Counted from the stretch's first letter, positions 36,582 through 45,687 are shown. The stretch is DNA of 64,000 nucleotides from Streptomyces sp. CBMA123 (GCF_014596465.1 NZ_MECK01000001.1:1-64000), one strand, 5' to 3'. Numbers and translations: made by a program. The notes: a model not told the origin generated them from the letters alone.

Positions 36582-37385
36582 ATGACCAGCCCGACCCCCG
36601 TCCTCTTCATCCACGGCCTGTGGCTGCACAGCACCTCCTGGCAGCCGTGGATCGACCTCTTCCGTGCCGAGGGCTACGCCCCGTCGGCGCCCGGCTGGCC
36701 CGGCGACCCGGACACCGTGGAGGAGGCCCGGCAGAACCCGGAGAGCATCGCCGACCACGGCATCGACGACGTCGTCGAGCACTACGCGACGATCATCCGC
36801 GGGCTGGGAGCGCCGCCGGTCCTGATCGGCCACTCCTTCGGCGGCATGATCGCCCAGAAGCTCCTCGGCCAGGAACTGGCGGCGGCGGCCGTGGCGATCG
36901 ACGCAGCCCAGATCAAGGGCGTCCTGCCGCTTCCGCTGTCCGCGCTGCGCTCGACGCTGCCGGTGTTCAAGAACCCTGCGAACCGGCACCGCGCGGTGTC
37001 CCTGACCACCGAGCAGTTCCGCTTCGCGTTCGGCAACGCGCTGAGCGAGGAGGAGTCCGACGGACTCTTCGAGCGGTGGACCATCCCGGCGCCGGGCAAG
37101 CCCCTGTTCGAGGCGGCCGCGGCGAACTTCGACCCCCACTCGCCGGCCAAGGTCGACACCGCGAACTCCGGACGCGGCCCGCTGCTGCTGGTGTCCGGCG
37201 GCAAGGACCACACCGTCCCGGAGTCGGTGACCCGCGCCACGCTCAAGCAGTACCGGCACTCCGAGGCGGTCACCGAGTTCCTGTCCTTCCCCGGCCGCGG
37301 GCACTCGCTGACCGTCGACAGCGGCTGGCGCGAGGTCGCGGAGGCGGTGCTGGCCTGGCTCCGGCGCCAGGGCCCGACGGCCTGA
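36582..37385 (+). CDS. alpha/beta-hydrolase, cluster II
   Basis: A 267-residue alpha/beta-hydrolase. Visible: FIHGLWLHSTSWQPW at the oxyanion side, nucleophile elbow GHSFGGM with Ser85, catalytic Asp in VSGGKDHTVPE near 210 and His in GRGHSLTVD near 245. No signal peptide. ATG at 36582 is preceded by GAGAAAGGG; the frame upstream is open through the 15-bp repeat, so an extended N-terminus is formally possible but has no start with a binding site. Substrate unknown. Confidence 0.92.
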   Translation: MTSPTPVLFIHGLWLHSTSWQPWIDLFRAEGYAPSAPGWPGDPDTVEEARQNPESIADHGIDDVVEHYATIIRGLGAPPVLIGHSFGGMIAQKLLGQELAAAAVAIDAAQIKGVLPLPLSALRSTLPVFKNPANRHRAVSLTTEQFRFAFGNALSEEESDGLFERWTIPAPGKPLFEAAAANFDPHSPAKVDTANSGRGPLLLVSGGKDHTVPESVTRATLKQYRHSEAVTEFLSFPGRGHSLTVDSGWREVAEAVLAWLRRQGPTA

Positions 37386-37476
37386 CCACCCGTCGACGGC
37401 GGCACGACCGCCGCCCGCCCGACCCGGCCCCGCCAGGGGCCGCCGACCCTCCGTCACCCGCCACCTGGAGCACTGA

Positions 37477-38484
37477 GTGAGACTCCCCCTGCCCGGAACC
37501 CGCAGCCGCCGTCGACTGCTAGGCGCGGCCCTGGCCGCGGCCGTCGCGCTGAGCACGGCGACGATCAGCGCCGCCGCGGGCCCCACGACCGCTTCCCCTG
37601 CCACCGCATCCGCCGGTGAACGGATCCCCGCGGGGTTCACCGAACACCGCGCCCGGGTCGCCGGCATCGGCCTGCACTACGTGACCGGCGGCCACGGGCC
37701 GACGCTGGTGCTGCTCCACGGCTACCCGCAGACCTGGTACGAGTGGCACGGCATCATGCCGGCCCTGGCCGAGCACTACACCGTCATCGCCCCGGACCTG
37801 CCCGGCGCCGGGCAGAGCGACGCGCCGCCCTCGGGCTACGACAAGAAGACGATGGCCGCCGAGCTCCACGCGCTGCTGGTGTCGCTCGGCAAGGACGACG
37901 ACGTGCGGATCGTCGGTCACGACATCGGCACGATGGTCGCCTACTCCTACGCGGCGCAGTACCCCGCCACCGTCGAGAAGCTGGTCCTCAGCGAGGCTCC
38001 GATCCCGGACCTGAGCATCTACCAGATCCCGTCACTGACCGAGCGGGGCCCTGGGGTCTGGAACTTCGGGTTCTTCAACCTGACCGACGGCCTGCCGGAG
38101 AACATGATCCGGGGCCGTGAGGTCAGCTGGACCGCCGGCTTCATCGGCGGGTTCGAGGGCGTGCCGGGCGCGGTGAGCCAGGACGACATCCGGGTGTTCG
38201 CCCACTACCTGCGCGACCCCGCCCACCTGGCGGCGAGTCTGGCCTGGTTCCGGGTGTTCCCGCAGGACATCCGGGACAACGCGCAGTTCCAGCGGACCCC
38301 GCTCCCGATGCCGGTGCTCGCCATCGGCGCATCGGGCAGCCTCGGCAGCGCCGAGGGCGAGCAGATGAAGGCCTACGCCTCCCACGTCACCGGCGTGACC
38401 ATCCCGAACTCCGGCCACTGGATCTACGAGGAGCGCCCCGAGGAACTGACCGCCTTGCTGCTCGACTTCCTCGGCCGCTCCTGA
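37477..38484 (+). CDS. exported alpha/beta-hydrolase of the epoxide hydrolase / dehalogenase type
   Basis: A 335-residue protein with an N-terminal signal (RSRRRLLGAALAAAVALSTATISAAAG), possibly Tat. The hydrolase core has HGYPQTWYEWHG and a nucleophile elbow GHDIGTM with Asp149. An Asp nucleophile and the HGYPQTW motif place it with epoxide hydrolases and haloacid or fluoroacetate dehalogenases rather than esterases. The base His is in SGHWIYEERPEE near 318. GTG at 37477 has GGAG nearby. It is part of cluster II; substrate unknown. Confidence 0.88.
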   Translation: MRLPLPGTRSRRRLLGAALAAAVALSTATISAAAGPTTASPATASAGERIPAGFTEHRARVAGIGLHYVTGGHGPTLVLLHGYPQTWYEWHGIMPALAEHYTVIAPDLPGAGQSDAPPSGYDKKTMAAELHALLVSLGKDDDVRIVGHDIGTMVAYSYAAQYPATVEKLVLSEAPIPDLSIYQIPSLTERGPGVWNFGFFNLTDGLPENMIRGREVSWTAGFIGGFEGVPGAVSQDDIRVFAHYLRDPAHLAASLAWFRVFPQDIRDNAQFQRTPLPMPVLAIGASGSLGSAEGEQMKAYASHVTGVTIPNSGHWIYEERPEELTALLLDFLGRS

Positions 38485-38526
38485 CCCCGACGCCGCGCCA
38501 CCCCCGACGCCGAAGGAGAACGCCCA

Positions 38527-39204
38527 GTGCCCGCCCCCCGCAACCACGGCCCGCTGCCCGCGCTGCTGCTGGCCCTTACGGTGGCGACCGGGCTGGTCGA
38601 CGCCGTCAGCTATCTGGTGCTCGGCCACGTCTTCGTCGCCAACATGACCGGGAACGTCGTCTTCGCCGGCTTCGCCCTCAGCGGCGTCGACGGAGTCTCG
38701 TGGAGCGCGACGTTGCTGGCCCTGGCAGCCTTCGGCGCCGGGGCGTACCTCGGCGGACGCCACGTCGGTGGCAGCAGCACGCATCGCGGGCGACTGCTGG
38801 CGCTCTCGACCGCCGCGCAGTGCGCCGTCGTCATCGGGGCGGCCGTGCTGGCGGCGCTCGCCGACCCGGGGCGGCGAGCGGTCCAACTGGCCCTCGTCAC
38901 CCTGCTCGCGGTCGCGATGGGGATGCAGAACGCCGTCGTGCGGCGCCTGGCCGTGCCCGACCTGACCACGACGGTGCTCACACTGACCACCGCAGGCCTG
39001 TTCGCCGACCGGACCAGCGCCCGCGTCCGCGGACTGCGCGTCGCCTCGATCCTGGCGATGGCCGCGGGCGCCTTCGGGGGCGGGCTTCTGCTGCGGCACG
39101 CCGACGTGGCGGCCCCGTTGTGGACGGCCGCGGGGCTGCTCGCCGTCTGTTCGGCCACCGCCGACCGGCTCAGCCGCGCACGGCACGCCGGAGTCTGGCA
39201 CTGA
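38527..39204 (+). CDS. DUF1275 (YoaK-like) integral membrane protein, cluster II copy
   Basis: A 225-residue membrane protein, paralogous to the gene at 19104. It has [29 protein letters not shown] and [28 protein letters not shown], the two family signatures. GTG at 38527 has AAGGAG eight bases upstream. It ends cluster II. Function of the family is unknown; repeated association with the YtcJ-like amidohydrolase in this window suggests that the two work together, for example uptake or release of the substrate or product. Confidence 0.92.
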   Translation: MPAPRNHGPLPALLLALTVATGLVDAVSYLVLGHVFVANMTGNVVFAGFALSGVDGVSWSATLLALAAFGAGAYLGGRHVGGSSTHRGRLLALSTAAQCAVVIGAAVLAALADPGRRAVQLALVTLLAVAMGMQNAVVRRLAVPDLTTTVLTLTTAGLFADRTSARVRGLRVASILAMAAGAFGGGLLLRHADVAAPLWTAAGLLAVCSATADRLSRARHAGVWH

Positions 39205-39252
39205 CCCGGTCCCGGCGCGGTGCGACGTGGTGTGGCGTGGCGTGGTGCGGCG

Positions 39253-42075
39253 CTACGGGACGTGCGCCGGGTTCGCACCGGAGGTCGCCGAACCGTCGGC
39301 GAGCGCGCCCTGGCCGAGTGCGGCGGCGATCTTCCGCCGCGAGGTGATGCCGAGTTTGCGGAACACCTTGTTCAGGTGGAACTCGACCGTCGAGGTCGTG
39401 ATGAACAGCCGGGAGGCGATCTCGGCGTTGGTCAGTCCCGACACCGCCAGCAGCGCCACCTGGCGTTCCTGGGGGGTGAGGTCGAGGCTGGTCCCCGGCA
39501 CGCGCCGGCGCGCCGTCTCCCCGGTCGCGAGCAGCTCGGTCCGGGCCCGTTCGGCGAACAGTGCCGCTCCCCCGGTCTCGAACAGCTCGTGCGCGGCCCG
39601 CAGGTGGGTCCTGGCCTCGGCGCGGCGCCTGCGCCGCCGGAGCCACTCGCCGAACAGCAGGCGTGACCGGGCCTGTTCCGCTGCCAACGGCACGCGCCCC
39701 AGCAGATCGACCGACTCCGCGTACCACTTCTCCGCCTCGGCGTCCTCGGCCACCAGCGCCCGGCACCGGGCCAACAGCCCCAACGCCCACGGCGTCCCGG
39801 CGAGCAGCGCACGTTCCTCGAGCCGCTCCAGCGCGCGGGTCGCCGTGCGCCGGTCGCCGGTGCGGACGGCGGCCTCGATGAGCAGCGGCAGCACCTGGTT
39901 TCCCTGTGACGGTGCGTCCTCGCGACAGACGGTCAGCGCATGACGCAGCGCCTCGTCGTAGCGCCCCCCGCCGAGCTCGAGAACGCAGAGCGCGTGGAGC
40001 GCCAGCTGGCGCAGCAAGCCCAGGCCGTAGGTCCCGGCGACGGCCTCCATCATCGCCACGGCGGCGCGTGTCTCGCCCTCCCGGCCCGTCCACGCGTACA
40101 GCAGGGCCCTGCGCAGGTCCCCGTGGGTCGTCAGCCCGATCGCGGTGGCGTAGTCGTCGGCCTCCGCGTAGAGCGCCTCCGCCGCGGCCGGCCGCCCGTT
40201 CCAGATCTCGGTGTACGCGAGGTCCGACAAGGACAGGCTGAGGCCGTAGAGCGCTCCGTTGCCGCGGTCCACGGCCGCCAGTCGGCCGACGATCTCCACG
40301 TACGCCCCGATGTCCCACACCTCGGTCGCCGCGATGCTCACCATGGCGCTGAACGGACTGGCCATGTTGCGCAGTTCGGGCGCGGAGCGGAGCCGGGCCA
40401 GGGCTGCGCGGAGCACCGTCACGCTGCTCCGGTAGCCGCTGGCCGACCGCAGGCTCAGTCCTTCGATCAGCCCCGTGGGGCTCCAGGCCTGGTCGTCGGG
40501 CTCGGGCGGGGCGGCCGTCACGGCCCGGGACACCGCCGCCGAGGTCGTGCGGTAGACGGGCCCTCCGGCGATTACCGCGGCGTGCACGGCCTCGTAGAGC
40601 AGCTCCCGGGTCGTCCGGGGGTCAGCGTCGCCGAGTTCGGCCACGGCGTCGAGCATCATGGCCGGGACCCGGTCGATCCGGATGTTGAACAGCTCGATTG
40701 AGGCGCGCATCCGCAGCGCGCGGGCCCGGGTGGCAGGACGGTCGAGGGCGGGTACGGCGAGGTCGAGCAGCGGTTGCACCGCGGCGTGGTCGCCGGAGGC
40801 CTGGTGGGCCTCGGCCGCGGCGAGGTAGCGCTCGGCGCGCCGGGCTGGGTCGGTGGTGAGTTCGGCGGCCCTGGAAAGGAACAGCGCCTGGGCGGAGTAG
40901 CCGCCCCTGGACCGGGCCCAGTCCGAGGCGGCGTCCAGGTCCGCCGCGGCCGAGTCGTCGGGTCCGAGGGCCGCCTCGGCCCGGTGCCAGGCACGCCGGT
41001 CGGGCACGCGGGCCGGGTCGCTGGCCGCCGCGAGCGCGGCGTGGACCCGCCGCCGGTCGTCCCCCGAGGCCGCCGCGTAGACCGCCGACCGGATCAGCGG
41101 GTGCCGGAACCCGCCGCCGGCCCCGTGGTTGAGGATTCCCGCGTCGACGGCCGCGGTGGTGGCCCGGGCCGGCAGGCCGAGCACGCCTGCGGCCTGCCAC
41201 ACCACCGCCATGTCGTCGGTCGGCGCCGCTGCCATCAGCTGGAGCAGCGTCCGGGTGTCGGGGGGCAGCGCGGCCACCGACTGCCGGAAGTGCTCCTCCA
41301 GTAACCTGCCCACCGGCAGCGGCTCGGGCACCGGCGCGACCCCGGCGAGCTGTTCGGCGCCCAGGTTCGCGCCCAGTTCGATGAGCGCCAGCGGATTGCC
41401 CCCGGTGCCGGCCACGATCCGGTCCGCGACCGCGGTGTCCAGGTGGCCGGGCACGGCGAGGGCGAGCAGGTGCCGGGCGTCGGCGGCGGGCAGTCCGTCG
41501 ACCCGCAGATGCGGCATGGCCTCGAAGAGTGTGCGGCCGCCGGGGTCGTCCCTGGCCGCGAAGATCAGGCCCAATGAGTCGGCGTGCAGTCGCCGGGCGA
41601 CGAAGGCCAGCGTCTCGGCCGATTCCCGGTCGAGCCAGTGGACGTCGTCCACCAGGCAGAGCATCGGCTGCTCGGAGGCGACGTCGGAGAGCAGAGTCAG
41701 GGCCGCGAGGGCCACCAGGAGCCGGTCCGGTGGGGCGGCGTCGGCCAGGCCGAACGCCGCGTTCAGCGCGTCCCGCTGCCTGGTGGGCAGCCGGTCGACG
41801 CGGTGCAGGTGCGGGCGCAGCAGGCGGTGCAGCGCGCCGTAGCCCAGCGGCTGTTCGGCCTCGACGCCGACCAGCCTGGTCAGCTCCATGCCGGCGGCCA
41901 GGGCCGCCGCGTGGTCCAGCAGCCGCGTCTTGCCGATCCCGGCCTCGCCCACGAGCACCAAGGCGCCCCCGAACCCGTCGCGCACCGCGTCGAGCAGCTG
42001 TCCGATCACCTCGCGTTCGGCCAAGCGGCCGACCAGCGGCCGCACCGCCCCGGTTCGCGGCCCGCGCCACGCCAT
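39253..42075 (-). CDS. LuxR-family regulator with large ATP-binding domain (LAL), third copy
   Basis: A 940-residue LAL regulator. GRLAEREVIGQLLDAVRDG is followed by Walker A GEAGIGKT (43-50), Walker B MLCLVDDVHWLD near 144, helical repeats, and a C-terminal LuxR domain (LTPQERQVALLAVSGLTNAEIASRL, TTSTVEFHLNKVFRKLGI) near 875-925. ATG at 42075 has GAGGGGG upstream. It is convergent with cluster II and next to a broken LuxR/ROK chimera. Its relation to the sulfate-ester operon at 43.4 kb is unclear. Confidence 0.92.
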   Translation of the reverse strand: MAWRGPRTGAVRPLVGRLAEREVIGQLLDAVRDGFGGALVLVGEAGIGKTRLLDHAAALAAGMELTRLVGVEAEQPLGYGALHRLLRPHLHRVDRLPTRQRDALNAAFGLADAAPPDRLLVALAALTLLSDVASEQPMLCLVDDVHWLDRESAETLAFVARRLHADSLGLIFAARDDPGGRTLFEAMPHLRVDGLPAADARHLLALAVPGHLDTAVADRIVAGTGGNPLALIELGANLGAEQLAGVAPVPEPLPVGRLLEEHFRQSVAALPPDTRTLLQLMAAAPTDDMAVVWQAAGVLGLPARATTAAVDAGILNHGAGGGFRHPLIRSAVYAAASGDDRRRVHAALAAASDPARVPDRRAWHRAEAALGPDDSAAADLDAASDWARSRGGYSAQALFLSRAAELTTDPARRAERYLAAAEAHQASGDHAAVQPLLDLAVPALDRPATRARALRMRASIELFNIRIDRVPAMMLDAVAELGDADPRTTRELLYEAVHAAVIAGGPVYRTTSAAVSRAVTAAPPEPDDQAWSPTGLIEGLSLRSASGYRSSVTVLRAALARLRSAPELRNMASPFSAMVSIAATEVWDIGAYVEIVGRLAAVDRGNGALYGLSLSLSDLAYTEIWNGRPAAAEALYAEADDYATAIGLTTHGDLRRALLYAWTGREGETRAAVAMMEAVAGTYGLGLLRQLALHALCVLELGGGRYDEALRHALTVCREDAPSQGNQVLPLLIEAAVRTGDRRTATRALERLEERALLAGTPWALGLLARCRALVAEDAEAEKWYAESVDLLGRVPLAAEQARSRLLFGEWLRRRRRRAEARTHLRAAHELFETGGAALFAERARTELLATGETARRRVPGTSLDLTPQERQVALLAVSGLTNAEIASRLFITTSTVEFHLNKVFRKLGITSRRKIAAALGQGALADGSATSGANPAHVP

Positions 42076-42144
42076 GGAAACCCCCTCGTCCTCGGAACAC
42101 CGACCGGGGGAACACTAGACGCACCAGCATGAGGCGATCGAGCG

Positions 42145-43000
42145 TCACGTGACGGCGCATCGACGCAGGGTGCCGGCCACCGTGCGCAGCTCGGTGCGCG
42201 AGACGACGCCGAGCTTGGGGAAGATCCGGTGCAGGTGTGAACCGACCGTCCGGTAGGACAGCTAGAGCCTCTCGCCGATCTCACGGTTGGTCAGGCCGCC
42301 GGCCGCCGGCCGGACGATCTGCAACTCGTGCGGGGTCAGCCGGTCGTGCACGTCCGGTGCCCGGCCGCGACTGGTCTCACCGGCCGCCCGCAGGTCCCGG
42401 CGGGCCCTCTCTCCCCAGGGGATGGCACCGAGCGCGTCGAACATGTCGCGGGCGGTGCGGAGGTGGTCCCGGGACTCGACGCTGCGGCGGCGGCGCCGCA
42501 GCCACTCGCCGAAGGCCAGGTGGGTACGGGCCCGGGCCAGCGGCAGGGCGCTGAGGTCGGTGCCCCAGTGCGGCCTCGAAGAGCGGCTCGGCGTCGTCGT
42601 CGGCCGCGACCAGCGCCCGGGCCAGGCGCAGATCGGCGCGCAGGGCCGGGGCCGGCGTCAGTTCGGCCACCGCCGCGAGCTCCGCCACGATCGGCAGCAC
42701 CGCCGCTGTGCGTCCGCAGTGCGTCGCAACGTCGACCAGGCCCAGGGTGGTGCGCAGCAGGCCGGTGTGCACGCCGACGACGGCGGTCGCGCTGACCGGC
42801 AGGTCCAGCGGCACGGGAGGGCGGCCCGTCTCCCGTGGGCCGGGCGCGCCGGGCAGTTCGACCAGCTGCTCCACGGCGGCGAGCCGGGCGGTGAGCCGCG
42901 TGACCGTACCCGCGGACAGGCCTGTCAGCTCGGCGATGCGATGTCTGGGGAGGGGGCCGTGGGCGAGCACGGTCCGGACGACCGCGGCGGCGTTGCGCAT
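42145..43000 (-). pseudogene. chimeric pseudogene: N-terminus of an ROK regulator joined to the C-terminus of a LAL regulator
   Basis: Starting at ATG 43000 the first 90 residues (MRNAAAVVRTVLAHGPLPRH, SGLSAGTVTRLTARL region, GRPPVPLDL) match the N-terminus of the intact ROK regulator at 44403. At about 42735 the sequence switches without a break to helical LAL-type sequence (CGRTAAVLPIVAELAAVAEL, ADDDAEPLFEAAL). A frameshift near 42560 is followed by a LuxR domain (LTPHELQIVRPAAGGLTNREIGERL), a TAG stop at 42262-42264, then the rest (LSYRTVGSHLHRIFPKLG) to TGA at 42145. Two regulators have been fused by deletion and then inactivated. Confidence 0.85.
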
Positions 43001-43054
43001 CGGGAGCGCTCCGATCGGGGCGGCGGGGCGAGGTCCGCCGAGACCCTGGCGGAC

Positions 43055-43065
43055 CTGAATTTCAG
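43055..43065. promoter_or_regulatory. candidate ROK operator CTGAATTTCAG
   Basis: An 11-bp palindrome-like CTGA-N3-TCAG within a longer imperfect repeat GGACCTGAATTTCAGTCC, 55 bases upstream of the ROK relic start. The same CTGA-NTT-TCAG pattern occurs at 43334-43344 in front of the dioxygenase gene. Inference only. Confidence 0.4.
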
Positions 43066-43180
43066 TCCGCAAGTTAGTCACCGCGCCGTACGGCCGGCAA
43101 GGCCGGTGCCCGGTTCCGGCATCCGTTCGCCATCCGCCGCAACATTGCCGCAATACCCGCTCCCACCAGGCGGGATGAGC

Positions 43181-43210
43181 TTGACACCGGGTGCCGGCCC
43201 TCCACACGAT
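43181..43210 (+). promoter_or_regulatory. vegetative promoter of the sulfate-ester operon
   Basis: Consensus -35 TTGACA (43181-43186), an 18-base spacer and -10-like CACGAT (43205-43210). A transcript would start near 43217, about 30 bases before the leader peptide start. It is the best sigma-70 type promoter I saw in the window. Confidence 0.6.
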
Positions 43211-43248
43211 GAGCCCATCACACCGGAACCGCGACCGAAGGAGGGACG

Positions 43249-43314
43249 ATGACCGCCGCCGTCTGCCGTGCCTGTCTCCTCTCCTGTCGCCGCCCGGTTC
43301 CCGTCCGTCTCTGA
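43249..43314 (+). CDS. 21-residue cysteine-containing leader peptide upstream of the sulfate-ester operon
   Basis: Short frame ATG to TGA with a very strong ribosome binding site AAGGAGGGACG directly before ATG. The peptide has Cys at positions 6, 9 and 13 and several Arg (MTAAVCRACLLSCRR...). Cys-containing leader peptides upstream of sulfur-assimilation genes are known in mycobacteria and streptomycetes and can act as cysteine-responsive attenuators. Here it lies downstream of a promoter and 13 bases upstream of a hairpin, which in turn precedes the AtsK-like dioxygenase gene by 75 bases. Too short for ordinary gene prediction. I infer that ribosome stalling at Cys codons under cysteine shortage relieves termination. 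Confidence 0.7.
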   Translation: MTAAVCRACLLSCRRPVPVRL

Positions 43315-43327
43315 CGGACCCTCATCA

Positions 43328-43350
43328 AGCTGACTGACTTTCAGTCAGCT
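43328..43350 (+). terminator. attenuator-like hairpin after the leader peptide (may also be an operator)
   Basis: Perfect 10-bp stem AGCTGACTGA (43328-43337) and TCAGTCAGCT (43341-43350), loop CTT, followed by the pyrimidine run CCTTCCTCTCTG. It is AT-richer than the other terminators of the window. Because it contains the CTGA-NTT-TCAG pattern also seen at 43055, it could instead be a binding site for the ROK regulator. Confidence 0.6.
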
Positions 43351-43424
43351 CCTTCCTCTCTGCCGCCGTCGCACACGTGCGCCGTCCGCCGTCCTTCCCC
43401 TCCGCAAGAAACCGAGGTACCGCC

Positions 43425-44372
43425 ATGACCACTGCCGTCGAACTGCGTCTGACTCCGGCCGCCGGCCGCATCGGGGCGATCGTTCACGACGTCCGCCTCG
43501 GCGGCGACCTGCCCGCCGAGACCATCGCCGCGATCGAGGCCGCCCTGTACCGCCACAAGGTGCTGTTCTTCCGCGGTCAGCAGCACCTGGACGACGCCGG
43601 GCACGAGGCGTTCGCCCGGCTGCTCGGCCACCCGGTCGGCCATCCGACCGTCCCGAGCGCGGACGGACGGTACATCTTCGAGCTGGACGCCACCAAGGGC
43701 GTACGCGCCAACAACTGGCACACCGACGTGACGTTCGTCCCGTCCTACCCCAAGGCGTCCATCCTGCGGGCACTGGAGCTGCCGGAGGCGGGCGGCTCGA
43801 CGGTCTGGGCCAACACCGCGGCCGCGTACGACGACCTGCCGGCCCCTCTGCAGACCCTGGCGGAGAGCCTGCGGGCGGTGCACACCAACGACTACGACTA
43901 CGCGGCGAGCCTCGCGCTGACCCCCGAGCTGGCGGAGAACAAGGAGGTCGCCGAGCTGTTCCGCCAGGTGTTCGTCTCCACTGCATTCAAGACCGAGCAT
44001 CCGCTGGTGCGGGTGCACCCGGTGACCGACGAGAAGAGCCTGCTGCTGGGTGCGTTCGCCCAGCGGATCGTCGGGGTCCCGGGCCCCGACAGCAAGGCGC
44101 TGATCGCGCTGTTCCAGCGCTACGTCGAGCGGCTGGAGAACACGGTGCGCTGGGACTGGCAGGTCGGCGACGTGGCGATCTGGGACAACCGCGCGACCCA
44201 GCACTACGCCGTCAACGACTACGGTGACCAGCCGCGCCTGGTCCGCCGGATCACCCTGGACGGCGACCTGCCGGTCGGCGTGGACGGCGTGCCGAGCCGG
44301 CTGCTGGAGCCGGCCGACCCGCCGGCGGTGCCCGGCCTGGTGCCGGCCGAGCAGCTCGAACCGTCCGTCTGA
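43425..44372 (+). CDS. TauD/TfdA-family Fe(II)/2-oxoglutarate dioxygenase, alkylsulfatase AtsK-like
   Basis: A 315-residue non-haem iron dioxygenase. The iron facial triad is visible as NNWHTDVTF (His99, Asp101) and TQHYAVND (His260), with Arg271 or Arg275 for 2-oxoglutarate. The stretch VPSYPKASILRALELPEAGGSTVWANT resembles AtsK, which cleaves medium-chain alkyl sulfates to aldehyde and sulfite/sulfate under sulfur starvation; TauD acts on taurine. A sulfate ester is favoured because a sulfatase closes the same operon. ATG at 43425 gives the usual family length. First structural gene after the leader peptide and hairpin. Cytoplasmic, so the substrate must be imported. Confidence 0.88.
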   Translation: MTTAVELRLTPAAGRIGAIVHDVRLGGDLPAETIAAIEAALYRHKVLFFRGQQHLDDAGHEAFARLLGHPVGHPTVPSADGRYIFELDATKGVRANNWHTDVTFVPSYPKASILRALELPEAGGSTVWANTAAAYDDLPAPLQTLAESLRAVHTNDYDYAASLALTPELAENKEVAELFRQVFVSTAFKTEHPLVRVHPVTDEKSLLLGAFAQRIVGVPGPDSKALIALFQRYVERLENTVRWDWQVGDVAIWDNRATQHYAVNDYGDQPRLVRRITLDGDLPVGVDGVPSRLLEPADPPAVPGLVPAEQLEPSV

Positions 44373-44402
44373 CGCCTCCGTACGCTCCGAAAGGTCCCGT
44401 CG

Positions 44403-45602
44403 ATGCCCGCCACGGTCCGCCCCGTCCCCGCCCGCACCGGGGACGACCGGCGGGACGTCAATGCCGCCGCCGTGCTGCGGACCGTGCTGGACCACGGGCC
44501 GATCGCCCGCAGTCGGGTCGCCGCGCTGTCCGGACTGAGCCCGGCCGGGGTTTCCCGGCAGGTGACCGACCTCCTCCGGCTCGGACTGCTCTGCGAGCGG
44601 CCGGAGTTGACCGAGAGCGGGGCCGTCGGCCGGCCACAGTTGCCGGTGGACGTCGACACCGAGCGGCTGGCCGTGGCCGGCCTGCACGTCGGGGTGCCGT
44701 TCTCCACGCTGTCGCTGCTCGATCTGCGCGGCAACGTTCTGGCCCGGGAGCAGCTCGACAACCGTGGCCGCACGGGCCGGGCGGTGCTGGATCCGGCACT
44801 TGCCCGGCTGCCGGCGTTCCTGGCCGCCGCGCCGGGCGGGCGGTCCGTGGTCGGGCTCGGCGCGGTCACGGGCGGCTCGGTCGATCCGGTGCGCGGGGTG
44901 ACGGTGCGCCACGCGCCGCTGGACTGGTGCGAGGTGCCGCTGCGGGCGCTCCTGGAGCGGGCCACGGGGCTGCCCGTCCAGGTGGACAACCATGCCCGGG
45001 CGCTGGCGCAGTCGGAGATCCTCTTCGGGCACCCGGCCGCGCGGCGCAGCCTGGTGCAGCTCTTCGTGGGCCATGTGGTGGACGCGGCTCTGGGCGTCGG
45101 CGGCCTGGTGCACCTGGGGCCGCAGTCGGCTACCGGCGACGTCGCGCACCTGCGGGTGGCCGGCAGTCGGGCCCGGTGCTGCTGCGGGCGGCGCGGCTGT
45201 TTCGCGGCCGCCGCCTCGGACACCGCGCTGTACCGGGAGGCGGCGGCCGCCGGGATCATCCCGGTGCCCGAGCGGGGCGAGATGATCGCGGCGGTGCGCG
45301 CCGGGGATCCCCACGCCGACCGGCTGGTGCTACGGCGGGCTCGGCTGATCGGGCAGGTCGTGGCGCTGCTGGTCGACGTGGTCAACCCGGACCTGGTGGT
45401 GCTCACCGAGACTTTCGCCCTGATGGACGGCCGCTATCTGGAGGCGATCCGCACCGAGGTCCTCCGCCGCTCGCACCTGTGCCAGGACGCCGGGCTGGTG
45501 ATCACCCAGCAGCGCGGTGCCGACGCGCTCGCCGTGGCTGCGGGGGCGGTCGTGCTCGGTGCCCTGTACCGCAGCCCGTTGCAAGCCCTCGCCCGAGCCT
45601 GA
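44403..45602 (+). CDS. ROK-family transcriptional regulator
   Basis: A 399-residue ROK repressor. The N-terminal winged helix (NAAAVLRTVLDHGPIARSRVAALSGLSPAGVSRQVTDLL, residues 20-58) is followed by an actin-like ROK domain and a zinc cluster RARCCCGRRGCF near 260, the usual CxCGxxGC motif. ROK repressors normally sense sugars or sugar phosphates. It lies as second gene of the sulfate-ester operon, 30 bases after the dioxygenase, so it probably controls this operon; the ligand might be an imported sulfated compound or its product. A broken paralogue of its N-terminus lies at 42735-43000. Confidence 0.93.
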   Translation: MPATVRPVPARTGDDRRDVNAAAVLRTVLDHGPIARSRVAALSGLSPAGVSRQVTDLLRLGLLCERPELTESGAVGRPQLPVDVDTERLAVAGLHVGVPFSTLSLLDLRGNVLAREQLDNRGRTGRAVLDPALARLPAFLAAAPGGRSVVGLGAVTGGSVDPVRGVTVRHAPLDWCEVPLRALLERATGLPVQVDNHARALAQSEILFGHPAARRSLVQLFVGHVVDAALGVGGLVHLGPQSATGDVAHLRVAGSRARCCCGRRGCFAAAASDTALYREAAAAGIIPVPERGEMIAAVRAGDPHADRLVLRRARLIGQVVALLVDVVNPDLVVLTETFALMDGRYLEAIRTEVLRRSHLCQDAGLVITQQRGADALAVAAGAVVLGALYRSPLQALARA

Positions 45603-45687
45603 CAGCCGCCCCCACCCCCGCGCCCACCGCGCACTCCCTTACTTCCGCTGCGAAAGCAACTAACCATCCCCGGAAGGGGTCTCTGCC

